Assembly (NCBI RefSeq): GCF_000011205.1
Contig: NC_003106.2
Coordinates: forward strand, 496,001-560,000
Source: Sulfurisphaera tokodaii str. 7
Lineage (GTDB): Archaea > Thermoproteota > Thermoprotei_A > Sulfolobales > Sulfolobaceae
DNA length: 64,000 nt
Reading direction: 5' to 3'
Every line of letters starts with the position of its first letter. Position 1 is the stretch's first letter. The notes beneath the pieces were generated by a model. It made no database searches. It was not told the DNA's origin and was given only the letters and a program-made list of their open reading frames with translations. The position numbers were made by a program, and so were the translations under genes. This document shows, one piece after another, positions 19,361-28,941 of the stretch.

Positions 19361-20433
19361 CTAACTTACCAGCTGAGGCTAAGGCAAAATGGTTAAAATA
19401 TATGGATGCTAAAACTACAGAGGAGAAAATCAAAGCTCTCCAAGAATTTTTAAGTGCTGTTCCTAAACATAAAGGCACTGAAAATTTAGTATATTGGGCT
19501 AAAAGAAGGCTAGCAGAATTAAAAGAAGAGGCTCAATTAGAGAAAAAGAAATCTTCCTCACTAGGTAAAGGGCTACAATTTTTCATAGAAAAAGAAGGTG
19601 CTGGACAGGTAGTACTCTTAGGTAATAATGAATTAAGGAACAAATTAATGAGAATTTTAACAAATGTTAAAAATGATCCTAAAGAGCTACCTATCCCAGG
19701 GATGATGGAATATCAAGATATCAAAATTCAATTGGTTAATCCTCCCCCATTAATTTTTGAGGCTAAAGCATTAGTAGGAAAAGTGCTTGGTTTAGTAAAG
19801 AATGCGGACTCATTATTGATAGTTGTTAAGGATAGAGAGGAGTTCTTTAATATTCGTGATTTCTTAGAAAATAATGGAATATATCTTAAAAAACCTAAGG
19901 GGAAAGTAATAATAGATAGAAGTAGATACGGTAATAGTGGTATAAGGATAGTACTCTTAGGAAAACTAATAGGTACCAATGAGTCTGAAGTGAAGAATTA
20001 TTTAGAAAGTTTCGGAATTAAAAATGCGTTAGTTAAAATATTAGGAGAAGTTACTTTAGATGATATAGAGAAAGAAGTATTTGAAACAGCATTTTATAAA
20101 CAGGCTATAATAGCTACCCAAGAGCCTTTTTCGTTATCAGATATTGTTGTAGTGAGTCTATTTGATATTAACAAATTAAAGGAAGCTATTTTCAGATCGT
20201 TAGATATTATTAGAGTTTATACAAAAGAGCCTGGAGAGAAACCTACATCTGAGCCTTTAGCCTTAAAACGTGGCTCTACTGTGATAGATGTAGCAAGAAA
20301 ATTACATAATGACCTGGCTGAGAATTTTAAATATGCTAGGGTGTGGGGAAAGTCTGTAAAATTCCAAGGTCAAAAAGTTGGTGCTGATTATGTATTAGAA
20401 GATGGTGATATAGTAGAGATACATGTTAAATAA
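19354..20433 (+). CDS. TGS-domain protein with degenerate OBG/DRG-type GTPase domain
   Basis: A 359-residue homologue of DRG/OBG GTPases. The N-terminal helical hairpin (1-70) and the C-terminal TGS domain (about 296-359, ending YVLEDGDIVEIHVK) are intact, as is the segment VYTKEPGEKPTSEPLALKRG that precedes TGS in DRG proteins. The G1 loop GxxxxGK[ST] is replaced by G90-NNELRNK97, and the G4 NKxD is replaced by ATQEP. It probably cannot bind GTP in the normal way. Role unknown; the operon suggests ribosome or RNA binding through TGS. Confidence 0.8.
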   Translation: MVTNLPAEAKAKWLKYMDAKTTEEKIKALQEFLSAVPKHKGTENLVYWAKRRLAELKEEAQLEKKKSSSLGKGLQFFIEKEGAGQVVLLGNNELRNKLMRILTNVKNDPKELPIPGMMEYQDIKIQLVNPPPLIFEAKALVGKVLGLVKNADSLLIVVKDREEFFNIRDFLENNGIYLKKPKGKVIIDRSRYGNSGIRIVLLGKLIGTNESEVKNYLESFGIKNALVKILGEVTLDDIEKEVFETAFYKQAIIATQEPFSLSDIVVVSLFDINKLKEAIFRSLDIIRVYTKEPGEKPTSEPLALKRGSTVIDVARKLHNDLAENFKYARVWGKSVKFQGQKVGADYVLEDGDIVEIHVK

Positions 20434-20443
20434 AAGCTTATAT
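20431..20443 (+). promoter_or_regulatory. Promoter element shared by two pilus-type genes (copy 1)
   Basis: TAAAAGCTTATAT, a purine-rich BRE-like half followed by a TATA box. The TATA centre lies 25-26 bases before the ATG at 20466. An identical 13-base copy stands at 22344 before the ATPase gene. Confidence 0.55.
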
Positions 20444-20465
20444 GTATAATGTTGAGATATATTAT

Positions 20466-22346
20466 ATGGCGGTTATTTCTAGTGGGAAGAAAAAACCATC
20501 AGATGAAAAGATTAATATATCGCAAATAGATCTGTTATTTTATAGAACATCACTAGTAGAACCGCTTGCTAAATCCTTAGATAAAAAGCTTAAGCAAGCT
20601 GGCTTGTCAGATGATCCAAGAATTTATGCTTCAAGGTTATTTTTCTTCTTGATTTTAGGTATAATTATTGGAGTAATGTTATTATTTGCAGGTTTTATAT
20701 TTTTAAGAGAATTTGAATTAACTAAACTATCTAAATTTGCTGTAGGCGGAATTATGTTCATATTGTTTGGTGTGATTATTCCAGTAGTAACATACCTAGT
20801 ATTAATTTCTAACGTATCACAGAAAGTAGAAAGTAGAAGAATTGGAGTTGAGGCTGAAACTCTAGCATTTTCGGCTTTATTTTTAGTATTCCTTAGAAGT
20901 GGACTTTCTCCAAGATTACTCTTTGAAAATCTCTCAAAAACTAAAGCATTTAATTATATGAATAGTATAGCAAAATATATTGTGAAAAGGATTAATTTTC
21001 TAGGAGAATCAGTGGAAAAGGCAATAGATGAGTCAACTAAAATAGTTCCTTCTAAACTATATAATGATCTAATGGTAACATATATTACAGCGATTAGAAC
21101 TGGTGCCCCAGTTTTTGAGACAATGCAATCTAAAATTAAGGATATCCTAAAAAATATGGAATTGCAAGCATCAAAAGCTGCGGATAATTTATCGGGTGTT
21201 GGAGAAGGCTACGTTACATGGTTAGCTTCAGGTTTTATTAGCTTTTTCTTAATATTAATTCTAGAAGCAGTTTTTCCCCAATTGCATGTATTACCAATTG
21301 GAATATTAGGGGCTTTTGCTGTCCTAGGAATTCCAATTGTAAACATTTTATTTGTATGGGTAGTAGATCAAACACAGTATAAATTCCCAGAAAAACAATT
21401 GCGAGCTGACAAGATTTTCTTAATGTTGTTCCCAGTAGGAATTATTCTTGGCATAATTTTAATGATAGTTCTAGAGCCTATAATAGCTAAGATCACTCAT
21501 CAAATCCCTGTAGCTCCTAAATACATGTTGTTAGGCCTATTTACACTTTCTGGAAATTTAAATTATATTCCAGCTACTGTGATAGGATTAACAATAGGTC
21601 TTATACTGTCGCTTATTCCTCCGTATATTATAGCAAAAAGAGAATTAAGTGAAGGTAGCGGATATGATATCTATGTAGCTAGATTCCTCAGAGCTATTGG
21701 CGAAGGTTCAAGAGCAGGATTATCTCCAGAAGCAGTAATTAAAAACCTTAAAGATTCTAAAGAATTAGGTAAACTACAAAACATATTAAGAAGAGTATAT
21801 GCATACATTAATCTAGGTATACCGATTAAGGATGCTTTTAGAAAGGCTTCAGATATTATCATTGATTTCTCCACAAAAATTGCATTTACATCGTTAGCTG
21901 ATATGATAGAGATAGGAAGTCTAACACCAGAATCAGTAGAAACTTTAGCAGATCAATTAGATGCACAAATAAGAATTAGACGTGAATATTATGCTAAAAT
22001 AAAGATATTACTCTATATGCCTTACGTTGGCTCAATTCTAGCTTTAATTGCAACAATTATATTATCATCAGCTATAATATCCTTATTAAGTTCCAGTAGT
22101 TTCATTACAAGTTATGGTCCACTAGCTGCTGCACAAGTTTTAGTTCCTAAAGCAGTATATATAGCGTCATTATCATCTGTGTTTAATGCATATACAGCTG
22201 GGCTATTGGTGGGTAAATTAGCTAGTGGAAGAATAGCAAACGGATATTTACATGCTATAATTCTATTGATAATCACAATGATTCTAGTATTGCTAACACT
22301 AAGTATTAAATTCTCATTTACATCTCCAGTAGCTCCCACTCTATAA
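20466..22346 (+). CDS. Type II/IV secretion-type multispanning membrane protein (TadC/ArlJ/PilC family)
   Basis: Polytopic platform protein of an archaeal type IV pilus-like machine, about 626 residues. It has two copies of the T2SSF-type cytoplasmic domain (LFLVFLRSGLSPRLLFENL near 145 and YVARFLRAIGEGSRAGLSP near 410) and at least seven hydrophobic segments, the last near the C-terminus. An in-frame ATG at 20442 falls inside the promoter box, so the ATG at 20466 is preferred. It pairs with the following secretion ATPase; no pilin gene with a class III signal peptide is next to them. Confidence 0.85.
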   Translation: MAVISSGKKKPSDEKINISQIDLLFYRTSLVEPLAKSLDKKLKQAGLSDDPRIYASRLFFFLILGIIIGVMLLFAGFIFLREFELTKLSKFAVGGIMFILFGVIIPVVTYLVLISNVSQKVESRRIGVEAETLAFSALFLVFLRSGLSPRLLFENLSKTKAFNYMNSIAKYIVKRINFLGESVEKAIDESTKIVPSKLYNDLMVTYITAIRTGAPVFETMQSKIKDILKNMELQASKAADNLSGVGEGYVTWLASGFISFFLILILEAVFPQLHVLPIGILGAFAVLGIPIVNILFVWVVDQTQYKFPEKQLRADKIFLMLFPVGIILGIILMIVLEPIIAKITHQIPVAPKYMLLGLFTLSGNLNYIPATVIGLTIGLILSLIPPYIIAKRELSEGSGYDIYVARFLRAIGEGSRAGLSPEAVIKNLKDSKELGKLQNILRRVYAYINLGIPIKDAFRKASDIIIDFSTKIAFTSLADMIEIGSLTPESVETLADQLDAQIRIRREYYAKIKILLYMPYVGSILALIATIILSSAIISLLSSSSFITSYGPLAAAQVLVPKAVYIASLSSVFNAYTAGLLVGKLASGRIANGYLHAIILLIITMILVLLTLSIKFSFTSPVAPTL

Positions 22347-22356
22347 AAGCTTATAT
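22344..22356 (+). promoter_or_regulatory. Promoter element shared by two pilus-type genes (copy 2)
   Basis: TAAAAGCTTATAT, identical to the copy at 20431, overlapping the stop codon of the membrane protein gene. Transcription would start about 8 bases before the ATPase ATG at 22388, just after an AAAGGTGAT Shine-Dalgarno-like stretch. Confidence 0.55.
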
Positions 22357-22387
22357 AGAAGAAAAGCATAATAAAAGGTGATATATA

Positions 22388-24115
22388 ATGGACTTAAAAC
22401 TTAATATATTCGGGAAAAATAATACTAATAAAAAGAATGATAAAGAATTAATAGACTTAGATTTACCATACTCACTTTATCCATTATTTGTAACTTCAGC
22501 CTCATTTGAAGGAGAAGTTCAATCGGATTATGATATAGATTTAAACCAGATTATACCAGAATATATAGCAAAAGATTTTGATGCACATAAAATTGAATTA
22601 TCAATAGCAAAACCCCATGTATTTATTACTTATGATGAAGAAAAGGGTATCTATAAGTATAATTTAGTAGAACCTCCCCTTGATCTTAATACATTTAAAA
22701 ATTATGTTATACTAATATCTGAAATTGAGAGGAATCTTCTTTCAAATGCTGAATATGTTGAGCTAGGTAAAATCTTAGAAGAATTAAGTATAAAGAGGAA
22801 AGATCTAAATGTTTTCCAAGGTAAAATAGGAGAGTATAAACAATTATCTACCCCATTTAAGGTTGCCCTATACTATGTGTTAAGGAATATGTTTGGTTAT
22901 AACATTATAACTCCACTTTTATTAGATAATAAAGTAGAAGATATATCTGTTAGTGGTATAAACTTACCTGTTTACGTATATCATAGAGAATTCGAATATA
23001 CTCCAACAAATATTATATTTACTAAAAATATGAGAATGTTTAATATAAATATTGACGGAGAGGAAATAATTGACGAATTAGTTTTAAGATTAATCTCCTT
23101 ATCTAATAAAACTATTTCTGTTGCAAATCCCATAATGGATGGTATTTTACCTAAGGGAGATAGAATTGCGGCAACTTTTAGAAGAGAAGTCTCTGCTAAT
23201 GGTTCTTCGTTTGTAATAAGAAGATTCTCAGAAAGCCCTATAACTATATTAGATCTTATAAATTCAAAAGTATTATCTCCACAAGCTGCTGCCTATTTAT
23301 GGTATGCTATAGATATGAAATTATCTTTCATGGTTATAGGAGTTACTGGAGCTGGAAAGACAACAGTTTTAGGTTCTATACTTAATTTAGTGAAAGAGTC
23401 AATGAAAATATTAACTATAGAAGATATTCCAGAATTAAGATTAGCTCAAGATAATTGGGTTCAACTATATGCTAGGCCAGCTTATGGAGGAATGGGAAAA
23501 GAAATAACTTTAATGGACTTGTTAAAACTCGCATTAAGATATAGACCGGATATAATAGTTGTTGGTGAGATTAGAGGAGAAGAAGCTTATGTATTATTCC
23601 AAGCAATATCAACTGGGCACGGAGGTGCAACTACTTTTCACGCTTATGATAGTGAGAGCGCAATAAAGAGACTAATGAATGAACCATTAAATATTCCAAG
23701 GGAATGGATTCCTATGATGAATATTATAGTTACAGTTAGAAGGTTACCAGTATATGTTGGAGATAAAATATTATTGAGAAGAAGAGCTGTAGCAATAGAC
23801 GAGATTGTATCTTATAATGATTTAAGGAGAACAGTTAGATGGGATCCAACAACTGATACTCATATTATAGACTATGAAGCCATGCAAGTTTTAAGAGCAA
23901 GAACTGAGGAGGCTGGAAAGAACTGGGATGAAGTTAAGGCTGAGATAGAGAGAAGGGCCGAATATCTTAAGTTGTTAGCTTCTGCTAGACCCATAGTTCA
24001 AAGTAAAGAAAGTTACAAGCTACTGAAGAAGTACATAATTAAGTATAGTTTAAGACCAGCAGAAGCTATGAGAGAAGTCCAAGCTATGGTGGGAATCAAA
24101 CAACAGACTCCATAA
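22388..24115 (+). CDS. Type II/IV secretion system ATPase (GspE/TadA/ArlI family)
   Basis: Hexameric motor ATPase of 575 residues. The N-terminal domain (1-250) is followed by Walker A GVTGAGKTTVLGS, the Asp box ILTIEDIPELRLAQ, Walker B DIIVVGEIRGEEAY and the His box GHGGATTFHAYD. It works with the membrane protein just upstream. Sulfolobales carry several such ATPase/platform pairs for archaella, Aap and Ups pili and the Bas system; this pair, set among translation genes and without pilins, is an orphan whose substrate is not shown by the sequence. Confidence 0.9.
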   Translation: MDLKLNIFGKNNTNKKNDKELIDLDLPYSLYPLFVTSASFEGEVQSDYDIDLNQIIPEYIAKDFDAHKIELSIAKPHVFITYDEEKGIYKYNLVEPPLDLNTFKNYVILISEIERNLLSNAEYVELGKILEELSIKRKDLNVFQGKIGEYKQLSTPFKVALYYVLRNMFGYNIITPLLLDNKVEDISVSGINLPVYVYHREFEYTPTNIIFTKNMRMFNINIDGEEIIDELVLRLISLSNKTISVANPIMDGILPKGDRIAATFRREVSANGSSFVIRRFSESPITILDLINSKVLSPQAAAYLWYAIDMKLSFMVIGVTGAGKTTVLGSILNLVKESMKILTIEDIPELRLAQDNWVQLYARPAYGGMGKEITLMDLLKLALRYRPDIIVVGEIRGEEAYVLFQAISTGHGGATTFHAYDSESAIKRLMNEPLNIPREWIPMMNIIVTVRRLPVYVGDKILLRRRAVAIDEIVSYNDLRRTVRWDPTTDTHIIDYEAMQVLRARTEEAGKNWDEVKAEIERRAEYLKLLASARPIVQSKESYKLLKKYIIKYSLRPAEAMREVQAMVGIKQQTP

Positions 24116-25355
24116 TACTAAAAAACAATAGTATAATTGATGGTAAAATATTTCCGAATATTATATTTAAAAATGAAAATAGAAGAGGAATAGTTATCCA
24201 AACCTTTATTTTTTCCTTCTTAACTTCTTTTTCCATTTCTTTTGGTGTAATCGTCCATTTAAAAGGGAGTCTAATTAGACCTTTACAATACCCTGCTATT
24301 GAAGCATTTAATATCACTAAAGGCAACTTGTAATTATTAACTTTTTGTTTATATACTAATGCATATATGGAAACAGACATTCCATAGACTACAATAGATA
24401 ATATGAATACTAAAAGAGGAATTTTTAAGATAAAGTTAAGTGAAGAGAGTAAAATTAACATGAAAATAAATAATCCGTAAATGCCCCATTGCTGGGCATA
24501 GAGTACTCCTTCAATACCTCTAATGCCCTTTTTAAATAACTTAAAGGATTGTAGTAGTAATTGGGCTGAACCATAAGACCATCTCTCTATTTGTTTATAA
24601 AGATCATCTAAAGTAAATGGAGCTAAAGAGTAAACTATTATGTCATCAAGGTATTTGATTTTGTAATTATGTAGGAATAATCTAATCCCTAATTCTAGGT
24701 CCTCTGTTATGATATTTTCTTTCCATCCACCTACTTTTATTAAGATATCTTTTCTTATACAAAACGCTGAGCCATTTGGAAAAATGGGTAACCCTAGATA
24801 ATATCTCACCTTAAAAAGAGAATCCATAACTTTTTCAGTGAACTCTTTATAGTATCTTTGAACATCTGTTTCAGCGTTATAAATCCTTAATCTATAAGAA
24901 GCTACATTGAAATCATATAATGCTAGTTTACTTAAGAAATCCTTGTCTACTCGTGCATCTGAATCAAGAAATACAAGATACTCGTACTTTGAATGCTTTA
25001 CGCCATAATTAAGAGCTCCAGCTTTTCCTCCAACCGGATTATTTCTATGAAGGATTTTTAATTTTTCTATGTTCATGTATTCACGATATTTTTCTTCAAA
25101 TTTTTCTTTAGGATCATCGGAAATAATTATAATTTCGTACTTCTCGTAATTAATATCTAGTAGATTATGTATTAAACCCTCTATAGTTTTTTTACTTTCA
25201 TTCTTTTCAGCCACAATTATACTAAACCCCTTTTGAGATTTATTTTGTGGTTCGTAAACGTTAATTTGATGTTTTGAGTAATAATAAGACTGTAAAAGAT
25301 TCCAAACAGATGGTAATATAGCAGATAAAATTAGTAACAAAGAAAAAATATTCAT
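24096..25355 (-). CDS. Membrane glycosyltransferase, family 2
   Basis: Processive-type GT2 enzyme of 419 residues: N-terminal membrane helix, GT-A domain with VFLDSDARV (metal-binding DxD-type) and [13 protein letters not shown], then [11 protein letters not shown], the QxxRW product-binding motif, and three or four C-terminal membrane helices. Such enzymes polymerise or transfer sugars from nucleotide sugars across or onto the membrane. Its product is unknown; S-layer glycans or exopolysaccharide are possible. It overlaps the pyrophosphatase by 4 bases and converges on the secretion ATPase with a 20-base overlap. Confidence 0.87.
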
Positions 25356-25870
25356 TTTGAATTTGCCCTTTTTATGGCTTCATTAATTCTAGTTTTAGCC
25401 TCCGAAACTCCTCCCCAACCAGATATCTTAACCCATTTACCTGGCTCAAGTTCTTTATAGTGTTCGAAGAAGTGGTTTATCTTGTCTTTAATAGCTTGAG
25501 GTAAATCAATTATATCCTTTATATTTGAAAATGTCGGGTCTACTTTATCTTTTGGCACTGCAATAATTTTTGCGTCTTCTCCTTCTTCATCCCTCATATA
25601 GAGTATTCCTATAGGTCTAACTTCTATAGCCGTTCCTGGTAGTAATGGATAATTGCTAATTACTAATACATCTAAGGGGTCTCCATCTTCTTCTAATGTA
25701 CCAGGTATAAAGCCATAATTAAATGGATAAACCATCGAGGTGTAAAGGATTCTATCTACTTTCACTACTTCTTCTTCTTCATCGTACTCATATTTTATAT
25801 TTGATCCTAAAGGTATCTCTATTAGAACATTTACTTCATCTGGTGCCTTTTTACCTGGGCTTAATTTCAT
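25352..25870 (-). CDS. ppa: Inorganic pyrophosphatase
   Basis: Soluble family I pyrophosphatase of about 172 residues. Key motifs are [32 protein letters not shown] with the catalytic aspartates, and [16 protein letters not shown]. An in-frame GTG lies two codons upstream, but family members start at MKLSPGK, so the ATG at 25870 is used. It drives biosynthetic reactions, including nucleotide-sugar formation for the coupled glycosyltransferase downstream. Confidence 0.95.
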
Positions 25871-25892
25871 TTTCACTCAAAAGATGATTTCA

Positions 25893-26432
25893 TTAGCCAT
25901 TTATATTCTTTATCAAGTTATTTATCTCATTAATAATCAAAGATAATTTCTCATCCTTCATGAGGTTTTCAATTTCCTTTTCGTAGGTTTTGATTATTTC
26001 ACTAACATCATAACCTAATTTAGCATATCTCTTTGCTTGCATGTATGTAGATAATCTATCACATAATTTTGCAATCTTTCCTTCTAAGCTTTTCATTTCC
26101 TTATATTCTATGAATAATTCAACATCCAGACCTAGTTCTTTAATAGCTTCAAGTTCTATTTCCTCCTTTTCTTCTATTCTCTCAGAAGCCCATTTTGGTA
26201 AATCTCCTAGCAAACTCTCAGCAACGTCATGAAATAATGCTATCACTGATGCTCTTTCAGGATTAATCTTAACACCTTTTTCCTTAAGCTTACTAGCAAG
26301 ATAATATGCTAAAACAGCCGCTTCCCAACTATGCTGGGATACTGTCTCTCCTATTGATGGCGGTACTCCTCTTTGCATCCAACCAGTTCTAACTAAATTT
26401 TTACATCCTATAATAACTCTTTCTAAACTCAT
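25893..26432 (-). CDS. HD-domain phosphohydrolase (YfbR/HDDC2-like)
   Basis: A 179-residue HD-superfamily enzyme. The metal ligands are visible: H29 in SQHSWEAAVLAYYLA, the H-D pair in ALFHDVAESLLGDLP, and a distal Asp in LCDRLSTYMQ. The arrangement fits the 5'-deoxynucleotidase YfbR/HDDC2 group. Substrate specificity cannot be read from sequence. It sits 16 bases upstream of ppa in the same orientation. Confidence 0.82.
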   Translation of the reverse strand: MSLERVIIGCKNLVRTGWMQRGVPPSIGETVSQHSWEAAVLAYYLASKLKEKGVKINPERASVIALFHDVAESLLGDLPKWASERIEEKEEIELEAIKELGLDVELFIEYKEMKSLEGKIAKLCDRLSTYMQAKRYAKLGYDVSEIIKTYEKEIENLMKDEKLSLIINEINNLIKNING

Positions 26433-26452
26433 GGGAAAAGAATTTCAAAGCT

Positions 26453-27799
26453 TCAGCTTAAATTTTTACATATATAATTTAGTGTATCAATTATTGTATC
26501 AATATCTTCTGTCCAAATTCTTATCATTGCTTCCTTTCCTTTCATTCCCTTATCAAATATTACATTGGGAATCTTTCCGTAATTTTCGTATATAAAATCT
26601 ATTATCCATTGCATACTTTTTCCCTCTATTTCATGCTCTGGTTCTTTTTCCCTATCTATTTCTATAACATCATATCCATATAAGCGTAGAAGTTTTATTG
26701 TATTTTCATCATATCTTAAATTAATAAGAACCGTAGCTCTTTCTCCTTTTCTTATTGTTGCTAGAAGTAATCTGGCAGTATGTGTAGGTTTTCCGAAAAC
26801 TACTGGAAAGCCTATACTCACTTTATTATCCCAATTTCTTATTATCCTATTTTTAAAAGTTGCAATATCATTAAGATCTTTAACATATGATGAAGGTATT
26901 GAGTGGGCTAAGTTTGATTGAACTTCTGGTATTAACTTATAAAATGAAGGAGTAGATTCAACAAAATTAGCAAATTTATACATATCTTCTATAACTTTAT
27001 ATTTATAAGCATTCTTTTCTATGTAAACAAGAGGATCCACTGGTCCTATTCCCTTTCCTATTTCAAGACCATATTCAATAGAAGTTTGAAGAATATCTCT
27101 AGCAATTCTTATCGCATTATATATTTTTTCTCCTTTTGCTAATTCGGCCGATATTACTGTTGAGAATACGCTACCAGTTCCGTGTGTATTTTTTTGATTA
27201 ATTCTCTCATAACCAACTAGGTAAAAGAAATCTTTTTTAGCATCATAGAGAATGTCAAAACTGTACTTCGTAGATATATGGCCACCTTTAACTATTACGT
27301 ATGGTATATTATATGTATTAGAAATTATCTTACTACTTTTCTTCATATCCTCAAGAGTCTTAATGTTAATACCAGAAAAATAAGAGGCCTCAACAGCATT
27401 AGGAGTGAGAACTGTAGTAATCGGTAGGATATATTTTTTATAATCCTCAAGATCTTTAATTAGCTGAGTTCCATCTTTAGCAAATATTACTGGATCTGTT
27501 ACAATGGTCTTTCCTTCTAAATATTCCTTTACAACTTCATATTGTTCCTTATTGTAAATCATTCCTATCTTAACATTATTTATGTCAAAATCCTCTAGAA
27601 CTGTTTCTAGTTGTTTTTGAAAAAAATCTCTTTCAATGACAAGTATATCTTTTATACCTCTGGTGTTTTGAGCAGTTATAGCAGAAACTACTAACGTACC
27701 ATGTACTCCTAATATTTCGTAAACTTTTATATCAGTTTCTGCTCCTGCACCATTACCAGTATCTATTCCTGCCACACTAAGTGCTACTACCTTTTTCAT
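26453..27799 (-). CDS. thiDN: Bifunctional HMP kinase / thiamine-phosphate synthase ThiDN
   Basis: The 448-residue fusion joins an HMP/HMP-P kinase (about 1-260; [44 protein letters not shown] with the catalytic Cys/Asp region of the PfkB-like fold) with an archaeal ThiN domain (about 270-448; [31 protein letters not shown]). ThiN replaces ThiE as thiamine-phosphate synthase in archaea. It overlaps the moaDE gene by 23 bases. Confidence 0.92.
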   Translation of the reverse strand: MKKVVALSVAGIDTGNGAGAETDIKVYEILGVHGTLVVSAITAQNTRGIKDILVIERDFFQKQLETVLEDFDINNVKIGMIYNKEQYEVVKEYLEGKTIVTDPVIFAKDGTQLIKDLEDYKKYILPITTVLTPNAVEASYFSGINIKTLEDMKKSSKIISNTYNIPYVIVKGGHISTKYSFDILYDAKKDFFYLVGYERINQKNTHGTGSVFSTVISAELAKGEKIYNAIRIARDILQTSIEYGLEIGKGIGPVDPLVYIEKNAYKYKVIEDMYKFANFVESTPSFYKLIPEVQSNLAHSIPSSYVKDLNDIATFKNRIIRNWDNKVSIGFPVVFGKPTHTARLLLATIRKGERATVLINLRYDENTIKLLRLYGYDVIEIDREKEPEHEIEGKSMQWIIDFIYENYGKIPNVIFDKGMKGKEAMIRIWTEDIDTIIDTLNYICKNLS

Positions 27800-28487
27800 T
27801 TCTTCTCACTCTAGTATTTCCAGCAACTACCCAAAATTCTCCATCATCTCTTATTTCTAATTTCCAAATACCCGTCGTATGTTTCACTAATTCTAAGGTT
27901 TCTTCTACTGCATGTATAGCATCTTTTCTACCCTTTCCTAATGCCATAATCAACAATACATCTTCACCTGGTTTCATGTTATCTATTACATGAATAATTT
28001 GTAAATCAACTAGATCATTATATTTTTTCTTAACTTCATCTATTATTTCCTTAAATCTTCTCCTTGTATATTCCTCGTAAGCTTCATATTTCAATTCATA
28101 AACTTTATGATTCTCAACTATTCCCTTTACGAAACCTAAATAAATTACTAGTGATCCAGCTTCTGGTGGTGCTTTTTCTCTAAATTTTTTTATTTCCTCT
28201 AAAAGATCAAATCTCTTTGAAACATATAATTCTCCTCCAGAAGGTGGAGGTAAAATTGCTATTTCATCTCCATCATTAATGTTATTTACATTAGCTTTAC
28301 CATTAACTAGAATAGTAACTCTTACACTACCTAAGCCATTTTTGATAATTCTTAAGAATTCATCTCCATATAAAGAAGATAACTGTTCAAGTAAACATTC
28401 TACTGTTTTACATTCTGTTTCTATTTCCTCAGAACTCTTATTTGTAAAGTCTTGGATAAATGAAAAATATCTTAAACGTATTTTCAT
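27777..28487 (-). CDS. moaDE: MoaD-MoaE fusion, molybdopterin synthase
   Basis: A single 236-residue chain: MoaD ubiquitin-like domain (1-85) ending ILPPPSGG, joined directly to MoaE (86-236; [13 protein letters not shown] start, [46 protein letters not shown]). Molybdopterin synthase converts precursor Z to molybdopterin using a thiocarboxylate on the free C-terminal glycine of MoaD. Here that glycine (G85) is internal, so cleavage after the GG, as reported for mycobacterial MoaX, is expected. Start supported by GAGAGAGGA just before the ATG. Confidence 0.9.
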   Translation of the reverse strand: MKIRLRYFSFIQDFTNKSSEEIETECKTVECLLEQLSSLYGDEFLRIIKNGLGSVRVTILVNGKANVNNINDGDEIAILPPPSGGELYVSKRFDLLEEIKKFREKAPPEAGSLVIYLGFVKGIVENHKVYELKYEAYEEYTRRRFKEIIDEVKKKYNDLVDLQIIHVIDNMKPGEDVLLIMALGKGRKDAIHAVEETLELVKHTTGIWKLEIRDDGEFWVVAGNTRVRRNEKGSST

Positions 28488-28521
28488 TCCTCTCTCCCTT
28501 TATATAATAACATGATTAAAT

Positions 28522-28941
28522 ATGGATAAAGAATTATTAAATTTCCTATTAAACAATGAACCTCAAAGGATTTATAAAGATGATAAATATCTCGAAATAT
28601 TAAACAAATTGAGCGAAATAGATGCTAAACTTCAGTTACTTCTTAAATCAAAGCCAAATAAGTCTATATGTGAACAAATACTCGGTAAAACTTATGTAAT
28701 AGTTTCGGCATCAGAAATAGATCCTAAGCTTCATCCCTCGCTTTTCATATTAGATCTGGACGGAGAAAAAGTACTCGTCACATTTAAAGATACCATAGAA
28801 TTACTAAAAATGTATTTTATGATATATAAAGATCAAGTAGAGATAAAGATACCAAGAAGATTAACTCCACTTTTTGGTTTTCTAAAGAAAAATGGTTTAA
28901 TATACTTAGACCATGAAGACATGACTTATAAATTTGTTTAA
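28522..28941 (+). CDS. Unknown small protein
   Basis: I do not recognise this 139-residue protein. It has a helical N-terminal third (INKL-type heptads around residues 20-45), then a beta-rich part with ILDLDGEKVLVTF, and ends in a winged-helix-like FGFLKKNGLIYLDHEDMTYKF. It could be a small regulator or structural protein. It is divergent from moaDE and converges on the large oxidoreductase with a 4-base overlap. Confidence 0.55.
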   Translation: MDKELLNFLLNNEPQRIYKDDKYLEILNKLSEIDAKLQLLLKSKPNKSICEQILGKTYVIVSASEIDPKLHPSLFILDLDGEKVLVTFKDTIELLKMYFMIYKDQVEIKIPRRLTPLFGFLKKNGLIYLDHEDMTYKFV

